A stretch of 64,000 bases of DNA from Streptomyces flavofungini. Its GTDB lineage: Bacteria > Actinomycetota > Actinomycetes > Streptomycetales > Streptomycetaceae. Under the pieces are notes generated by a model. The model saw only the letters and a program-made list of their open reading frames with translations, was not told the DNA's origin and did no database searches. The first letter of the stretch is position 1; the number at the start of each line of letters is the position of its first letter. Below are positions 52,652 through 60,599 of the stretch, piece by piece. A program made the translations under genes and the position numbers. Location: positions 4,104,501 through 4,168,500 of the forward strand of contig NZ_CP128846.1 in the NCBI RefSeq assembly GCF_030388665.1. Reading direction: 5' to 3'.

Positions 52652-53160
52652 GCTCGCCCAACTCCCCGTCACCGCCGGTCCGGACGTCCGGCCGGGTTCG
52701 GCCGGCGCTCCTTCCGAACGGCCGTTGGGCACATGTTAGCGATCTGTTGGCGGGGCCTGATGGGATCACTACATCGGACCTGGCCCCGCCGGTGCGTGCG
52801 CTAAGCGCGTGGCTCGGGGGAGTGTCGCCGCCGCGGCCGGGTCCGCCCAAGCTGGCCTCTGGCCCTGAGCAGGTGCCCCGTTGCGGTGGGACGGGGGCGC
52901 CGTCGATCGGCCTGCGGCCTCGTCCTCAAACGCCGGACGGGCTGGGACCGGCTGGTCGTCGCCCTCGGGTGGCACAGCCTCCACCCAATCGCGCTCCGCG
53001 CCCGTCCTCAAACGCCGGACAGGCTGGGACCGGCTGGTCGTCGCCCTCGGGTGGCACAGCCTCCACCCAATCGCGCTCCGCGCCCGTCCTCAAACGCCGG
53101 ACAGGCTGAATGTCTCCCGGGCGGCCGGGATGCCGCCGCCCGAGCGAGGCGGAAGCACGC
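52652..53160. other. Intergenic region, 509 bp, with an 82-bp direct repeat
   Basis: The left part carries the promoter side of the first AfsR-like gene. The centre (52921-53107) holds the 82-bp repeat annotated separately. The right part runs up to the stop codon of the histidine kinase. The open frames across the repeat are poor in codon bias and have no known motif. Confidence 0.6.
52921..53107. repeat. 82-bp direct repeat, two full copies and part of a third
   Basis: Units start at 52921, 53003 and 53085 and begin CGTCCTCAAACGCCGGAC. The two full copies differ only at a G/A near position 19. The opening word TCCTCAAACGCCGGACGGGC resembles a common Streptomyces intergenic motif and shares CGCCGGACGGGC with the repeat at 28691-28770. 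Confidence 0.8.
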
Positions 53161-55350
53161 TCACGTCACCGGCAGTCGCACCGTGAACACGGAGCCCTTG
53201 CCCCGCTCGCTCTCCACCCCCACCGTCCCCCCGTGCGCCTGCACGAGGTTGCGGACGATGGCCAGACCCAGGCCGCTGCCGCCGGTTGCCCGGGTGCGGG
53301 ACTTGTCGGCTCGCCAGAAGCGGTCGAAGACGTGGGGGAGGTCGCCGGGGGCGATGCCGGTGCCGGTGTCGGAGACCTCGATCAGCACGCCCGCGTCCGC
53401 GCCGACGCCCGCGTTCCGGCAGCTCACCGTCACCTCTCCGCCCGCCGGGGTGTGGCGGATCGCGTTGGAGACGAGGTTGCCGATGGCCTGGCGCAGGCGC
53501 AGGGGGTCGGCGGTGAGCCAGGGGTCACCGGTGGCGCGGGCGGTGAGGCGGACGCCGGCCGCGTCCGCGCGGGCCTGGTGGGCGGCCACGACCTGGTCGG
53601 CGAGTTCCACGGCCCGGACGGGCTCGCGGTGCAGACGCAGGGTGCCCGCGTCGGCGGCGGCGAGGTCCTGGAGGTCGTTGACGATGTGCTGGAGGAGCAG
53701 GGCCTCCTCAAGGAGCGAGGTGACGAGTTCCGGGTCGGTCGCGACGACGCCGTCCTCCGCGGCCTCCAGCCAGCCGCGGATGTTGGACAGCGGTGTCCGC
53801 AGCTCGTGCGCGACGTCGCTGACCATCGCCTTGCGCTGCTCCTCCAGGGCCTTGCGGTGCGCGGCCATGTCGTTGAACGCGGCGGCGAGCTGGCTGATCT
53901 CCCCGGCCGAGCGGGCGGGCACGGGCTCGGTGGCCTCGCCGGTCTTCATGCGCTGCGTCGCCGTGGTGAGGGCGCGCAGCGGCCGGGTGAGACGGGTCGC
54001 GGCGAACGCGGTGGCGGCCACGGTCACGGCGAGGATCGCGGCGGCGAGCCCGACCAGGCGGGTGGTGTTGGCGCCGGACAGCTGGAAGCCGCTGTCGGAG
54101 GGGCGGGAGCCGTCCGGGCTGGTGATGAACAGGAGCGCGGGCGACGACACGTACGGGCCGAGCTGTTCGCGGCGGGCGCTGTCGATGCAGCTCGCGGCGA
54201 GCGCCTCCTCGGCCTGCTCGGCCTCGCTGCGGGCGGCCTTGGCCTTGCGCGCCGCGTCCGCCTCCTGGCGCGGGGTCTGAGCGGGCGCGTCCCTGGACGG
54301 GGGCGGTGTGCCGCCGGGGGTGGACGGCGTCGGCTCCGGGGCGACCTGCGGGATGCTCGCCAGGTAGAGGCGCGGGGTGCCGCCGCGGCCGATGGTGAGG
54401 CCGAACTTCACGGGCTCGGAGCCCTTGCGGCGCATGCAGGCCCAGGCCAGCTTGTTGACCTTGTCGAGGGCCTTGCGCTCGGTCGCGGTGATGTTGATCA
54501 GGTCGCCGGAGCCGCAGCTGTAGTCCGTCACGCGGCTGTCGGCGTCCTCGGGCACCTGGACGTGCGGGCGCCCGCTCGGGCCGACGACGAGCTTGGCGTC
54601 GACGCCCCGGTCCCGCAGGCAGGCCACGTTCCTCTCGGCGATCGCCCGCAGCGTGCGGCGCTCGCTCTCGGGCAGCCGGAAGGGGCCGACGGCCCGCGGG
54701 TCGATGCGGTCGACGGCGCCGGTCCCGGTGCCGAGGCCCGCGCCGGTGCCGAGGCCGGTGCCGCCGGGGTCGCCGCCGCTGCCGCCGGGATCACCGCCGA
54801 CGCCGCCGAAGCCGCCGTCGGCTTCGGGCGCCCGCGACTCCTTCGTCGGCGCCTCGCCCGGGACGGGCGCGGGGTCGGGTCCGACGGTGGCGCCGGCCCC
54901 CGTGTCCGACAGCCCGTCCTTCCGGCCCGCCGCCAGCGTCGAGTCGACGGCGAGCGGGTCCACGACGGCGGACGCGCGCGCGGGCAGCCGCGCCCCGCGC
55001 TCCCCACCCGGCCCGGCGGAGTCGGCGATGACCTTGCGGTTCTCGGTGGTGAGCGCGATGCGGCGGCCGGTGTCGGCGGCGAGCCTGCGGACCGTGCGGT
55101 CGGCTTCGCGCCAGTTGGGGCGGGTGGCCGCGAGGCCGAGGAGCTTGTCGTAGATCCGGGCGTCGTCGGCGAGCACCTGCCCCTGCTCCTGCCGGATCGC
55201 GCCGGACGTGGTCTGCGCGGCGAGCCAGGCGGTGGCGGCGATCGACATGACGGAGACGAGCACGGAGACGGCGAGCAGCCGGGTCAGCAGGCTCTTGCGT
55301 ACGGGGACGCGGGTGCGGGCGGCGCCGTCGGCCTCCCGCCTACGCCTCAT
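53161..55350 (-). CDS. Sensor histidine kinase with large outside domain
   Basis: 729 residues. The first helix (about 17-42) and the second (about 430-450) flank an outside domain of nearly 390 residues, with a Gly-rich low-complexity patch (GGVGGDPGGSGGDPGGTGLG) and Pro-rich linkers. A HAMP domain follows (RLTRPLRALTTATQRMKTGEATEPV), then HisKA with the phosphoacceptor His in MVSDVAHELRTPLSNIRG and HATPase_c (LRQAIGNLVSNAIRHTPAGG, GTGIAPGDLPHVFDRFWR, GSGLGLAIVRNLVQAHGG). All ATP-binding boxes are intact. It overlaps the end of the response regulator gene by 11 bp and is co-transcribed with it. Four conserved Cys in the outside domain could be structural. Confidence 0.93.
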   Translation of the reverse strand: MRRRREADGAARTRVPVRKSLLTRLLAVSVLVSVMSIAATAWLAAQTTSGAIRQEQGQVLADDARIYDKLLGLAATRPNWREADRTVRRLAADTGRRIALTTENRKVIADSAGPGGERGARLPARASAVVDPLAVDSTLAAGRKDGLSDTGAGATVGPDPAPVPGEAPTKESRAPEADGGFGGVGGDPGGSGGDPGGTGLGTGAGLGTGTGAVDRIDPRAVGPFRLPESERRTLRAIAERNVACLRDRGVDAKLVVGPSGRPHVQVPEDADSRVTDYSCGSGDLINITATERKALDKVNKLAWACMRRKGSEPVKFGLTIGRGGTPRLYLASIPQVAPEPTPSTPGGTPPPSRDAPAQTPRQEADAARKAKAARSEAEQAEEALAASCIDSARREQLGPYVSSPALLFITSPDGSRPSDSGFQLSGANTTRLVGLAAAILAVTVAATAFAATRLTRPLRALTTATQRMKTGEATEPVPARSAGEISQLAAAFNDMAAHRKALEEQRKAMVSDVAHELRTPLSNIRGWLEAAEDGVVATDPELVTSLLEEALLLQHIVNDLQDLAAADAGTLRLHREPVRAVELADQVVAAHQARADAAGVRLTARATGDPWLTADPLRLRQAIGNLVSNAIRHTPAGGEVTVSCRNAGVGADAGVLIEVSDTGTGIAPGDLPHVFDRFWRADKSRTRATGGSGLGLAIVRNLVQAHGGTVGVESERGKGSVFTVRLPVT

Positions 55351-56125
55351 GGGAAGCCGCCGCCCCGTAGTGCGCGACGAGTTTGTACCCGACGCCGAAC
55401 ACCGTCACGAGCCGCTGCGGCGACCGCGGGTTCGCCTCGATCTTCTTGCGCAGATTCAGTACGTGGACGTCGACGGTCCGCGCGGATATGTACCCCGACG
55501 AGCCGTGGATCCGATCCAGGAGCTGCGGCCGCGTGAACACCCGCTCCGGTTCGGCGGCGAGCGCGGCGAGCAGCTCGAACTCGCCGGGCGTGCACTCGAC
55601 CCGGCGTTCGTCCACGGTCACCTCGTGCCGCCGCTCGTCCACGACGAGGCCCCCGGCCCGCAGCACCCGGGCGTCCGGGTCGGGCGGCGGCAGATGCGCG
55701 GTGCCTCCGGCGCGCCGCAGCAGGGTGCGGACGCGGGCCATCAGCTCGCGGGGGCTGTAGGGCTTGGTGAGGTAGTCGTCGGCGCCCAGGTCGAGGCCGA
55801 GGAGCAGGTCGTCCTCGGTGGAGCGGGCGGTCAGCATGAGGATCGGCAGCGTGCTGGCGCCGGGGGCCGCGCCGGGCCCCGGGTGCTCCCCGGGCCGGGG
55901 CCCCGCGCGCAGCACGCGGGTCACGCCGAGGCCGTCGACCTCCGGCATCATCACGTCGAGGATGAGCAGGTCGGGCGCGTGCCGCCGGACCTGTTCGAGC
56001 GCGGCCCGGCCGTCGTGGACGACGCCGACCGTGTGACCCTCGCGCTCCAGATAGCGGCGGATGAGGTCGGCCTGTTTCTCGTCGTCCTCCGCGACCAGGA
56101 CAAAAGCGCACATGCGCCCGAGCAT
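55340..56125 (-). CDS. OmpR/PhoB-family response regulator
   Basis: 261 residues from the ATG at 56125, chosen because GGAGG sits 7 bases upstream. The receiver domain has the acidic pocket EDD (15-17), phosphoacceptor Asp57 (LLILDVMMPEVDG) and the conserved Lys in YLTKPYSPRELMARV. A Gly/Pro-rich insertion (RPGEHPGPGAAPGAS) lies between helices 3 and 4. The C-terminal winged helix is standard (VECTPGEFELLAALAAEPERVFTRPQLLDRIHG...RTVDVHVLNLRKKIEANP). It is the first gene of the two-gene operon with the kinase and is divergent from the second AfsR-like gene. The signal sensed by the pair is unknown. Confidence 0.93.
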   Translation of the reverse strand: MLGRMCAFVLVAEDDEKQADLIRRYLEREGHTVGVVHDGRAALEQVRRHAPDLLILDVMMPEVDGLGVTRVLRAGPRPGEHPGPGAAPGASTLPILMLTARSTEDDLLLGLDLGADDYLTKPYSPRELMARVRTLLRRAGGTAHLPPPDPDARVLRAGGLVVDERRHEVTVDERRVECTPGEFELLAALAAEPERVFTRPQLLDRIHGSSGYISARTVDVHVLNLRKKIEANPRSPQRLVTVFGVGYKLVAHYGAAASHEA

Positions 56126-56303
56126 AAGTGGACCTCCGCGGTCCACGACCGTCCCGGGAACGCCCTGACAGGAATCAAACAACTCCCCGCACCGGCCGCG
56201 GGCCGAGGGCTCCCGGCCCGCCGATCCGTCGGCGAAAGGGCCCTCCGCCCGCTCCCCGCCCCCCGGTTATCCTGGGATCTTTCCGTCAGAAGAGGTCGTA
56301 CCC

Positions 56304-59144
56304 GTGGAGTTCCGGCTGCTCGGAGCGGTGTCCGTCGCCACCGAGGCCGGTGAGGTGCCGCTGGGTCCCGCGAAGCGCCGCAGTCTGCTCGCGACCCTGC
56401 TCCTGCGCCCCAACTACCCCGTGTCCGTGCAGCGTCTGACCGAGGCCCTGTGGGACGACGAGCCACCGGCCCGCGCCCGCGGTGTCATCCAGGGCCATGT
56501 GTCGCGGCTGCGCACCCTGCTGGTCGCCGCCGACGCGCAGATGTACGGCGTGGAGCTGGTCACCCAGGGCACGGCGTACCTGCTGCGGATGCCGGAGACC
56601 CTGATCGACTCGCACCGCTTCGAGGAACTGGTGACGCTGGCCCGCGGCCAGCGCGCGGTGGCCGACGCGGTGACGATGTACGAGGAGGCGCTCGCGCTGT
56701 GGCAGGGCCCGGCGCTGACCGGGGTGCATCCGAGCCCGTCCCTGCAGGCGGCGGCGCAGGCCCTGGAGGAGACCCGGCTCGCGTCGGTGGAACAGCTCGC
56801 CGCCGGGTACGGGCAGGTGGGCGAGCACGCGCGCGCCGCCGCCCTGCTGCGCGCCGAGGCGACCGCCCACCCGCTGCGGGAGTCCCTGTCGGCGGCGCTG
56901 GTCACCGCGCTGCGGCGGGCGGGCCGCCGCTCGGAGGCCCTGGACTGGTTCCACCGCGCGCGACGGCTGCTCGCGGACGAGCTCGGCCTCGACCCGGGCC
57001 CGGAGCTGGCGGACGCGTACGCGCTCGCGCTGCGGGGCGAGAGCGAGGAGCCGACACCCCCGCGACCGCAGCCACACCCGCACCCGCACCCGCACCCGCA
57101 CCCGCACCCAGTGCCACACCCGGCCCCGGCCTCCGCCGCACCCACCCCGGCTCCCGCTCCCCCCTCCACGCCCGCGCCCGCGCTCACCCCCACTAACGCG
57201 CCCACCCCCACCCCCACCCCCGCCCCCGCGGACCTCCTCCCCCGCGCCCCCCGCGGCTTCCACGGGCGCGCCGCCGAGTTCACGGCGCTGTCCCGCGCGG
57301 CCGCGGGCGAGGCCCCGGTGTGCCTGGTCACGGGCCCCGCGGGCGTCGGCAAGACCGCGATCGCGGTGCAGTGGGCGCACCGCAACCGCACGGCCTTCCC
57401 CGACGGCCGCCTCTACGCCGACCTGCGCGGCTTCGCCGACACCGGTGAACCGTCCGTCCTCGACGTGCTGCGGGAGTTCCTGCCGGCCCTCGGCGTGCCG
57501 CCGCGCCGGATACCGGAGTCGGCGAACGGCGCGGCCGCGCTGTTCCGCGCCCTCGCCGCCGAGCGTCAACTCCTCGTCGTACTCGACAACGTACGGGATT
57601 CCGAGCAGGTCAGACCGCTGCTGCCGGGTGGCGCCCGGTGCGTCACCGTCGTCACGAGCCGGAACCGGCTGCGCGGCCTGATCGCCAGTGACGCGGCCCG
57701 GCCGCTGCCCGTGGACGTCCTCGGACCGGAGGACGGCACGGCGCTGCTCGCCGGGGTGCTCGGTCCTGAGCGGGTGCTCGCGGAGCCGGTGGCCGCACGC
57801 CGGCTCGCGGAGCTGTGCGGCGGGCTGCCGCTGGCGCTGCGGGTGGTGGCCGCGCGGCTCGCCGACCGCCCGCAGGGGACGCTGGCCGCGATGGCCGCCG
57901 AACTGTCCGACGAGTCGCGGCGCTCGGTGCTCCTCGACGTGGAGGACACCGGTGTGCGGGCGGCGCTGCGGCTGACGCTGCGGCAGCTCCCGGAGTCCGT
58001 CGGGCACCACTTCGCGCAGCTGGGCCGCCATCCGGGCACGCACGTCGACCGGTACACGGCGGCGGCCCTCGCGGGCACCGACCCGGACACCGCCGAGGCC
58101 GCCCTGGAGCGGATGGCGGCCGCGCACCTCCTGACCCCGGTGGCGCCGGACCGCTGGGCCCCGCACGACCTGGTGCGGCTGTACGCCCGTGGCCTCCCCG
58201 GGGACCCCGAGGCGCTGCCGCGCGCCCTGGACCACTGTGTCGCCACGGCGCTCGCGGCGGCCCGGGCGGCCGAGCCCGGCGACGAGCCGTGCTTCACGCT
58301 GCCGGACGGCTTCCGGGAGCCGCGCGCGGTACGGGAGTTCGCGGACCGGGCCGCCGCCATGGACTGGTACGCCGCCGAACGCGAGGACCTGGCCCTCGCG
58401 GCGGGCGCGGCGGACGCGGCCGGACTGCACGACCGGACCTGGCGGATCGTGCTCGCGCTGTGGCCGCTCGTGGTGTGGCGGGTGCGGGACGGCTGGACGC
58501 CGCTCCTGGAGACGGCGCTGCGGGCGGCCCGCGCCGCCGACGACCCGTACGCGCAGGCGCGGGTCCTCGCGCTGCTCGGCTGGGTCATGACGGAGGAGGG
58601 CCGCACGGCCGAGGCGCTGCCCTTCCTGGAGGCGGCACCGCGGCTCGCGGCGCGGGCGGGCGACCCGGGGGGAGAGGCGACCGCGCTGATCAACCTGTCC
58701 CTCGCGCAGGCGGAGCTCGGCGGCACGGACGAGGCCGCGCACGGCTGCGTGCGGGCCGCGGAACTGGCCCGCTCGGCCGGTGACGGCAACACCGAACGCC
58801 TCGCCCTGCACCACCTGGCCCGCCACCGACTGGCCGCGCGCGACTGGCAGTCGGCCCTGGACACGGCGCACGCCGCGCTGGCCCTCACACCCCAGGAAGA
58901 AGCCGCGAGCGCGGGCCGGGTGCTCCTCGTCACGACCGTCGGCGAGGCGCTGCTCGGCCTCGGCGACGAGGCGGAGGGCATCCGCCGCCTGGACGCGGCG
59001 GCGCGCGAGGCGGAGTCGAGCGGCTTCGACGAGGGCGCGGTGCGGGCCCTGGAGGCGCTGCTGCGGGTGTCGGCGCAGGACGGCTTCCGGGAGCGGCACG
59101 CGGCGGCGGCGCGGCGGCTCGCGGCGGGCGCGGAAACAGGCTGA
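56304..59144 (+). CDS. AfsR/SARP-type regulator with NB-ARC domain (second of three)
   Basis: 946 residues from a GTG at 56304 (MEFRLLGAVSVATEAGEVPLGPAKRRSLLATLLLRPNYPVS), with AGAAGAGG upstream. OmpR-like DNA-binding domain (1-95) and BTAD (100-245) are followed by a linker with tandem His-Pro pairs and a long Pro/Ala/Thr run (57046-57240). The NB-ARC domain follows (VTGPAGVGKTAIAVQWAHRNR, VLDNVRDSEQVRPLLPGG), and then winged-helix and TPR-like repeats. It is shorter in the C-terminal repeats than the first. It is likely a transcriptional activator of a cluster or process not seen here. It shares a divergent promoter region with the two-component operon. Confidence 0.92.
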   Translation: MEFRLLGAVSVATEAGEVPLGPAKRRSLLATLLLRPNYPVSVQRLTEALWDDEPPARARGVIQGHVSRLRTLLVAADAQMYGVELVTQGTAYLLRMPETLIDSHRFEELVTLARGQRAVADAVTMYEEALALWQGPALTGVHPSPSLQAAAQALEETRLASVEQLAAGYGQVGEHARAAALLRAEATAHPLRESLSAALVTALRRAGRRSEALDWFHRARRLLADELGLDPGPELADAYALALRGESEEPTPPRPQPHPHPHPHPHPHPVPHPAPASAAPTPAPAPPSTPAPALTPTNAPTPTPTPAPADLLPRAPRGFHGRAAEFTALSRAAAGEAPVCLVTGPAGVGKTAIAVQWAHRNRTAFPDGRLYADLRGFADTGEPSVLDVLREFLPALGVPPRRIPESANGAAALFRALAAERQLLVVLDNVRDSEQVRPLLPGGARCVTVVTSRNRLRGLIASDAARPLPVDVLGPEDGTALLAGVLGPERVLAEPVAARRLAELCGGLPLALRVVAARLADRPQGTLAAMAAELSDESRRSVLLDVEDTGVRAALRLTLRQLPESVGHHFAQLGRHPGTHVDRYTAAALAGTDPDTAEAALERMAAAHLLTPVAPDRWAPHDLVRLYARGLPGDPEALPRALDHCVATALAAARAAEPGDEPCFTLPDGFREPRAVREFADRAAAMDWYAAEREDLALAAGAADAAGLHDRTWRIVLALWPLVVWRVRDGWTPLLETALRAARAADDPYAQARVLALLGWVMTEEGRTAEALPFLEAAPRLAARAGDPGGEATALINLSLAQAELGGTDEAAHGCVRAAELARSAGDGNTERLALHHLARHRLAARDWQSALDTAHAALALTPQEEAASAGRVLLVTTVGEALLGLGDEAEGIRRLDAAAREAESSGFDEGAVRALEALLRVSAQDGFRERHAAAARRLAAGAETG

Positions 59145-59303
59145 CCTGCCGGGTCTCCCCCCGCCCGCCGGTTCTCCGTCCTCGCTCCCCGACGTGAGCG
59201 GGACGGCAGCGGCGCGTGAGCGGAACGACAGCGGGTGGGCCCAGTCTGGTGTCAACGGCGGGAACGACCGCCAGGACCGCACCACCCCAGGGGGAGCACC
59301 ATC

Positions 59304-60068
59304 ATGCGTACGTCTCGGATCCGCGCCGCCGCACTCGCCGCCACCACCGCCGCACTGGCCCTGGCCACGCTGACCGCCTGCGGCAGCTCGGACGGCGGCG
59401 ACACGAAGGGCACCGGCAAGAGCGGGGGCGCCATCGTTTCGGAGACGACGGAGACTCCGGGGAAGACGGAGGAGACGGACAAGACGGAGAGGGCCGGGCA
59501 GGCGGAGAAGGCGAGCGGCGGGGCGTCCGGCGCGGCCGGGGGCGCGACCGTCGACGCGGCCAAGGGTCCGGGCGCCGGGTCGGCCTCGGGCGCGACGGTC
59601 AACGCGAGCAAGGGCTCCGGGGCGAAGGCCTCCGCCGGGATGCGGGCGTGCGACGGCCAGGAGATGTCGTACTCCGTGACGCACCGCTTCGCCGGACAGC
59701 GCGGCGAGCACCTGCTGATCACCGCCACGAACGCGGACTCCAAGCCGTGCTACGTCACGTCGTTCCCGTCGGTGATGCTCGGCGACGCGGTGAACGTGCT
59801 GCGCCACTCCGCCAAGGACACCCCCGGCGGCGGCAAGGCCCTCACGGTCAAGCCCGGCGGCAAGGTCTACGCGGCCGTGAACCTGTTCACCGACGGCGCG
59901 CGGACGCACACGTCGACCAGCCTCAGCATCGCCATGCAGGACCACACCGGCGACACCGGCCCCGGCGTCGGCCAGGAGGCCTTCGACGCCAAGGGCGTGC
60001 CGTCGAAGTTCACGTGGTCCACGGCCGACGTCACGAACTGGAACCCGGCGAAGCCCTACAACTTCTGA
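59304..60068 (+). CDS. DUF4232 lipoprotein
   Basis: 254 residues from the ATG at 59304, with GGGGGAG upstream. Lipobox LTAC (Cys25) follows an Ala-rich signal. A Thr/Glu/Lys/Gly-rich spacer of about 90 residues precedes the globular DUF4232 domain (MRACDGQEMSYSVTHRFAGQRGEHLLITATNADSKPCYVTSFPSVML), which has two Cys that could form a disulfide. The C-terminus ends in NWNPAKPYNF. It is secreted and membrane-attached. Function is unknown, although the family is abundant in Streptomyces. Confidence 0.85.
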   Translation: MRTSRIRAAALAATTAALALATLTACGSSDGGDTKGTGKSGGAIVSETTETPGKTEETDKTERAGQAEKASGGASGAAGGATVDAAKGPGAGSASGATVNASKGSGAKASAGMRACDGQEMSYSVTHRFAGQRGEHLLITATNADSKPCYVTSFPSVMLGDAVNVLRHSAKDTPGGGKALTVKPGGKVYAAVNLFTDGARTHTSTSLSIAMQDHTGDTGPGVGQEAFDAKGVPSKFTWSTADVTNWNPAKPYNF

Positions 60069-60117
60069 TCCCGGTACTTCTGATCTGCCGACTCCCCCAG
60101 AAGGCGATCAGTTGCAG

Positions 60118-60157
60118 GAGCGCCCCCCTGCGCGCGCGTGCGCGGAGGGGGGCGCTC
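60118..60157. terminator. Strong hairpin between convergent genes
   Basis: GAGCGCCCCCCT (60118-60129) pairs perfectly with AGGGGGGCGCTC (60146-60157), a 12-bp stem with a 16-base loop. It lies 50 bases after the DUF4232 gene and 28 bases after the stop of the convergent small protein gene. Confidence 0.75.
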
Positions 60158-60185
60158 TGGTCTCCGGCGGCGCGGGCGACGGGGG

Positions 60186-60599
60186 CTACGCGTCCTCGTA
60201 CGGTACGACGACGACCTGCACGTCGTCCTCGTACACGATGCGGCCGGGGTCGGCGGAGCGGACCGTGCGGCACGGGACGCCGTGGGCGGCGAGGATGTCC
60301 AGGTAGCCGGGTACGCGCTCGATGAGGTGGGTGGCGGTCGACTTGAACCAGGCGACGGCGCCGGGGTTCGCCTCGCGGTCGTAGGCGGCGGACGGCGTCG
60401 TGTACGCGGCGTCGTACCAGTCGTTGGTGGCACGCCAGAAGCCGTGCTGCTCGGGAGTGAGCTTCCCTTCCCGAGCGAGGGTGTTCACCAGGAAGAAGAC
60501 GCCCGGGTGGACCCCGCGTTCGTGCGGGGTCGGGGACTCGAAGCGTATGTACGCCGTCTCTGGGGAGGCCGTCGCGGCCGTGCTCGTCTCGTCGGTCAC
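60186..60599 (-). CDS. Conserved hypothetical protein
   Basis: 137 residues. No known domain is recognised. It is rich in aromatic residues and has GVHPGVFFLVNTLAREGKLTPEQHGFWRATNDWYDAAYTTPSAAYDREANPGAVAWFKSTATHLIERVPGYLDILAAHGV, which reads as a compact helical protein, then a short beta-rich end (GRIVYEDDVQVVVVPYED). Its start ATG at 60599 overlaps the stop of the AfsR-like gene by 4 bases (ATGA), so it is the downstream member of that operon and may be a partner of the regulator. The length and clean codon use make a real gene likely. Confidence 0.75.
   Translation of the reverse strand: MTDETSTAATASPETAYIRFESPTPHERGVHPGVFFLVNTLAREGKLTPEQHGFWRATNDWYDAAYTTPSAAYDREANPGAVAWFKSTATHLIERVPGYLDILAAHGVPCRTVRSADPGRIVYEDDVQVVVVPYEDA

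Noticed and set aside
56286..59945. Minus-strand open frame of over 1200 codons opposite the second AfsR-like gene
   Set aside because: It mirrors a gene with clear DNA-binding, BTAD and NTPase motifs. The composition is shadow-like.
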